The notes under the pieces: model-generated
The model's input: the letters and a program-made list of their open reading frames with translations, nothing else
What the model was told of the DNA's origin: nothing
Databases searched by the model: none
Program-made: the position numbers and the translations under genes
In this document: in pieces, positions 62,720 to 64,000 of the stretch
Numbering within the stretch: position 1 is the stretch's first letter
How the letters are laid out: every line of letters starts with the position of its first letter
Assembly (NCBI GenBank): GCA_009746045.1
Contig: RPFO01000156.1
Span: 2,840,452-2,904,451 of the forward strand
Reading direction: 5' to 3'
From: Mesostigma viride
Taxonomy: Eukaryota > Streptophyta > Mesostigmatophyceae > Mesostigmatales > Mesostigmataceae
DNA: 64,000 nucleotides

Positions 62720-63235
62720 GGCCAGGGCGCCGTTCAGAACCAAACGATGATACCATGGCGGTAGATAACAAGCCCAGCGGCCCGGTCCTGCCAACCGACA
62801 ATCAAAGTTCTACCTTATACTATGGCCATAATGTGTGAAGCTAGCGTTTTCACGCTTGTTGCTTTCTGACGACAATACTGTGTGAAGTCATTATGTGTCC
62901 TGACATGACTTATTGCCCATGATGACTTAGAACTGTGGGAGAATCTCTCATGCATTATATGGACCATGCCACATAGAGCCGTAATCACGTCCATGTTCGT
63001 TTCACGGTTGGACAAGTTTGAGATTGAGAAAATTAATGTCCCCTACATTAGAATCAATGTTAGCCACACATAAGGAGACCAAATCAACTTATTTTCTTGA
63101 GTCGGCATCAAAAGTGTCCTAAATTTCGCAATTTGTCCTAATCCAGTGCAACACCTCTTCTTGTTCAGTAGCTTATATTGCTTTAATTACTGCTTGGCCA
63201 CTTGGCTGGCTGTAGCAGATCTGAACAGGGGCCAT
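62720..63235. other. Spacer
   Basis: No gene or repeat was recognised; AT-rich, unique-looking sequence. Confidence 0.4.
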
Positions 63236-63240
63236 AATGA

Positions 63241-64000
63241 GTGAGGGCACTATTGACCAACGAGGGCGCGGTATCGGCTTTGAGCGGCGCGGCGCTGGGA
63301 TGGATGGACGCGATGGACGCGATGGACGCGATGGACGCGATGGACGCGATGGACGCAGTGAAGGACAGGCGCTGGGAGACCAGGCTGCGCTGGCAGATGA
63401 TCAGAGCCAAGGATCTCGATCAGGGCGGTCAGAACGCGCCAGCTGCAGATCAAGCAGCACCTAGGCGGCCGACCGTGGCTGAAGGGTACGCGGTGCTAAG
63501 CCAGTTTCAGTCCATGCATCAAGGACAATTGGCAGCCCCGGGACGCCGAGAGGATGTTAGAGGACATGAACTTGTACACGGACATCTACACCGGTAACAA
63601 GCTTCGCATCCTGGCCTCTAGTGCCTACATAAGGCAGTCGGCGAGGCGGCTGTTCAAGTTTGTCCGGGAGCGACACACAGCTGGGGACACCTGGACTGCG
63701 TTTATGACGCGACTCAGGGTGTTCCTGAGTGACAAGAGGACCATAGATGGGTCCCACCTGAAGCAAGAATACCTGGACTACAAGCCCATCAAGGGGCAGC
63801 TAGTGGTCCACGCCTTTGAAGACTTCGTCAAGCTGAGGGAGGACGCCATGGCCAAGGGATTCTTCGTTGCAGATCGGATGGCCATGGGCGACTTTCTCAA
63901 GTCGCTGCAGCTGGATCCGGTCACCATGGATAATGTGACCATCCACATGCGACAGGTCCATGGCTGGGCAGCCATGACGGACCAGTTGTATGAGTGTTTC
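63241..64000 (+). pseudogene. Retrotransposon gag-like ORF (runs off the window)
   Basis: The plus strand begins with an MDA repeat (9-bp gatggacgc unit, 63301-63357), then RWETRLRWQMIRAKDLDQGG. A one-base frame change occurs near 63527, then WQPRDAERMLEDMNLYTD, KLRILASSAYIRQSARRLFK, WTAFMTRLRVFLSD, LKQEYLDYKPIKGQLVVHAF and FFVADRMAMGDFLKSLQLDP to the window end. The helical, Trp-containing layout with LKQEYLDY...FL.SL resembles Ty3/Gypsy-type gag (capsid). No zinc knuckle is reached within the window. The frame change suggests a dead copy. Confidence 0.5.

Overview
The window looks like nuclear DNA of a photosynthetic eukaryote, most likely a unicellular green alga. Genes are split by long introns with GT-AG sites. 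One of them encodes a plastid-type LrgB/LrgA membrane carrier (PLGG1-like), and the surroundings are a dense mix of eukaryotic transposable elements and microsatellites. The exact lineage cannot be fixed from the sequence alone. No bacterial operons, rRNA genes or CRISPR arrays are seen.

Four host genes can be reconstructed. (1) A PLGG1-like glycolate/glycerate translocator lies on the minus strand (about 18981 to 1453, 13 exons, one of 16 nt). (2) DPH3, the diphthamide-pathway zinc protein, lies on the plus strand (20089-20728, 3 exons). (3) An unnamed coiled-coil protein lies on the minus strand (34934 to 28734, 4 exons). (4) XRCC2, a RAD51 paralogue, lies on the plus strand (35945-46190, 7 exons). 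All inferred exon phases agree, and XRCC2 sums to exactly 999 nt. Genes 3 and 4 are divergent across a ~1 kb spacer. A fifth, unresolved minus-strand gene probably lies at 19.1-20.0 kb, divergent from DPH3.

The introns and spacers carry the rest. There is a complete hAT element with an 8-bp target duplication inside XRCC2 intron 5. A Ty3/Gypsy pol fragment (46.4-50.5 kb) has been tandemly amplified and inverted. A LINE family is represented by two ORF1 copies and three 3' ends. A piggyBac element lies at 56.1-59.5 kb. A 1.35-kb palindromic foldback element lies at 61.35-62.69 kb, and a gag-like ORF runs off the right edge. Low-complexity arrays include (GGGC)n, a 1.57-kb purine array, (TTGG)n, TGACCCC and several minisatellites.

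The most unusual pattern is in the introns of three unrelated genes. Many exons have diverged partial copies ('echoes') of their own edge, including the splice site, in the neighbouring intron. This suggests that introns here grow by repeated local duplication of exon-intron boundaries.
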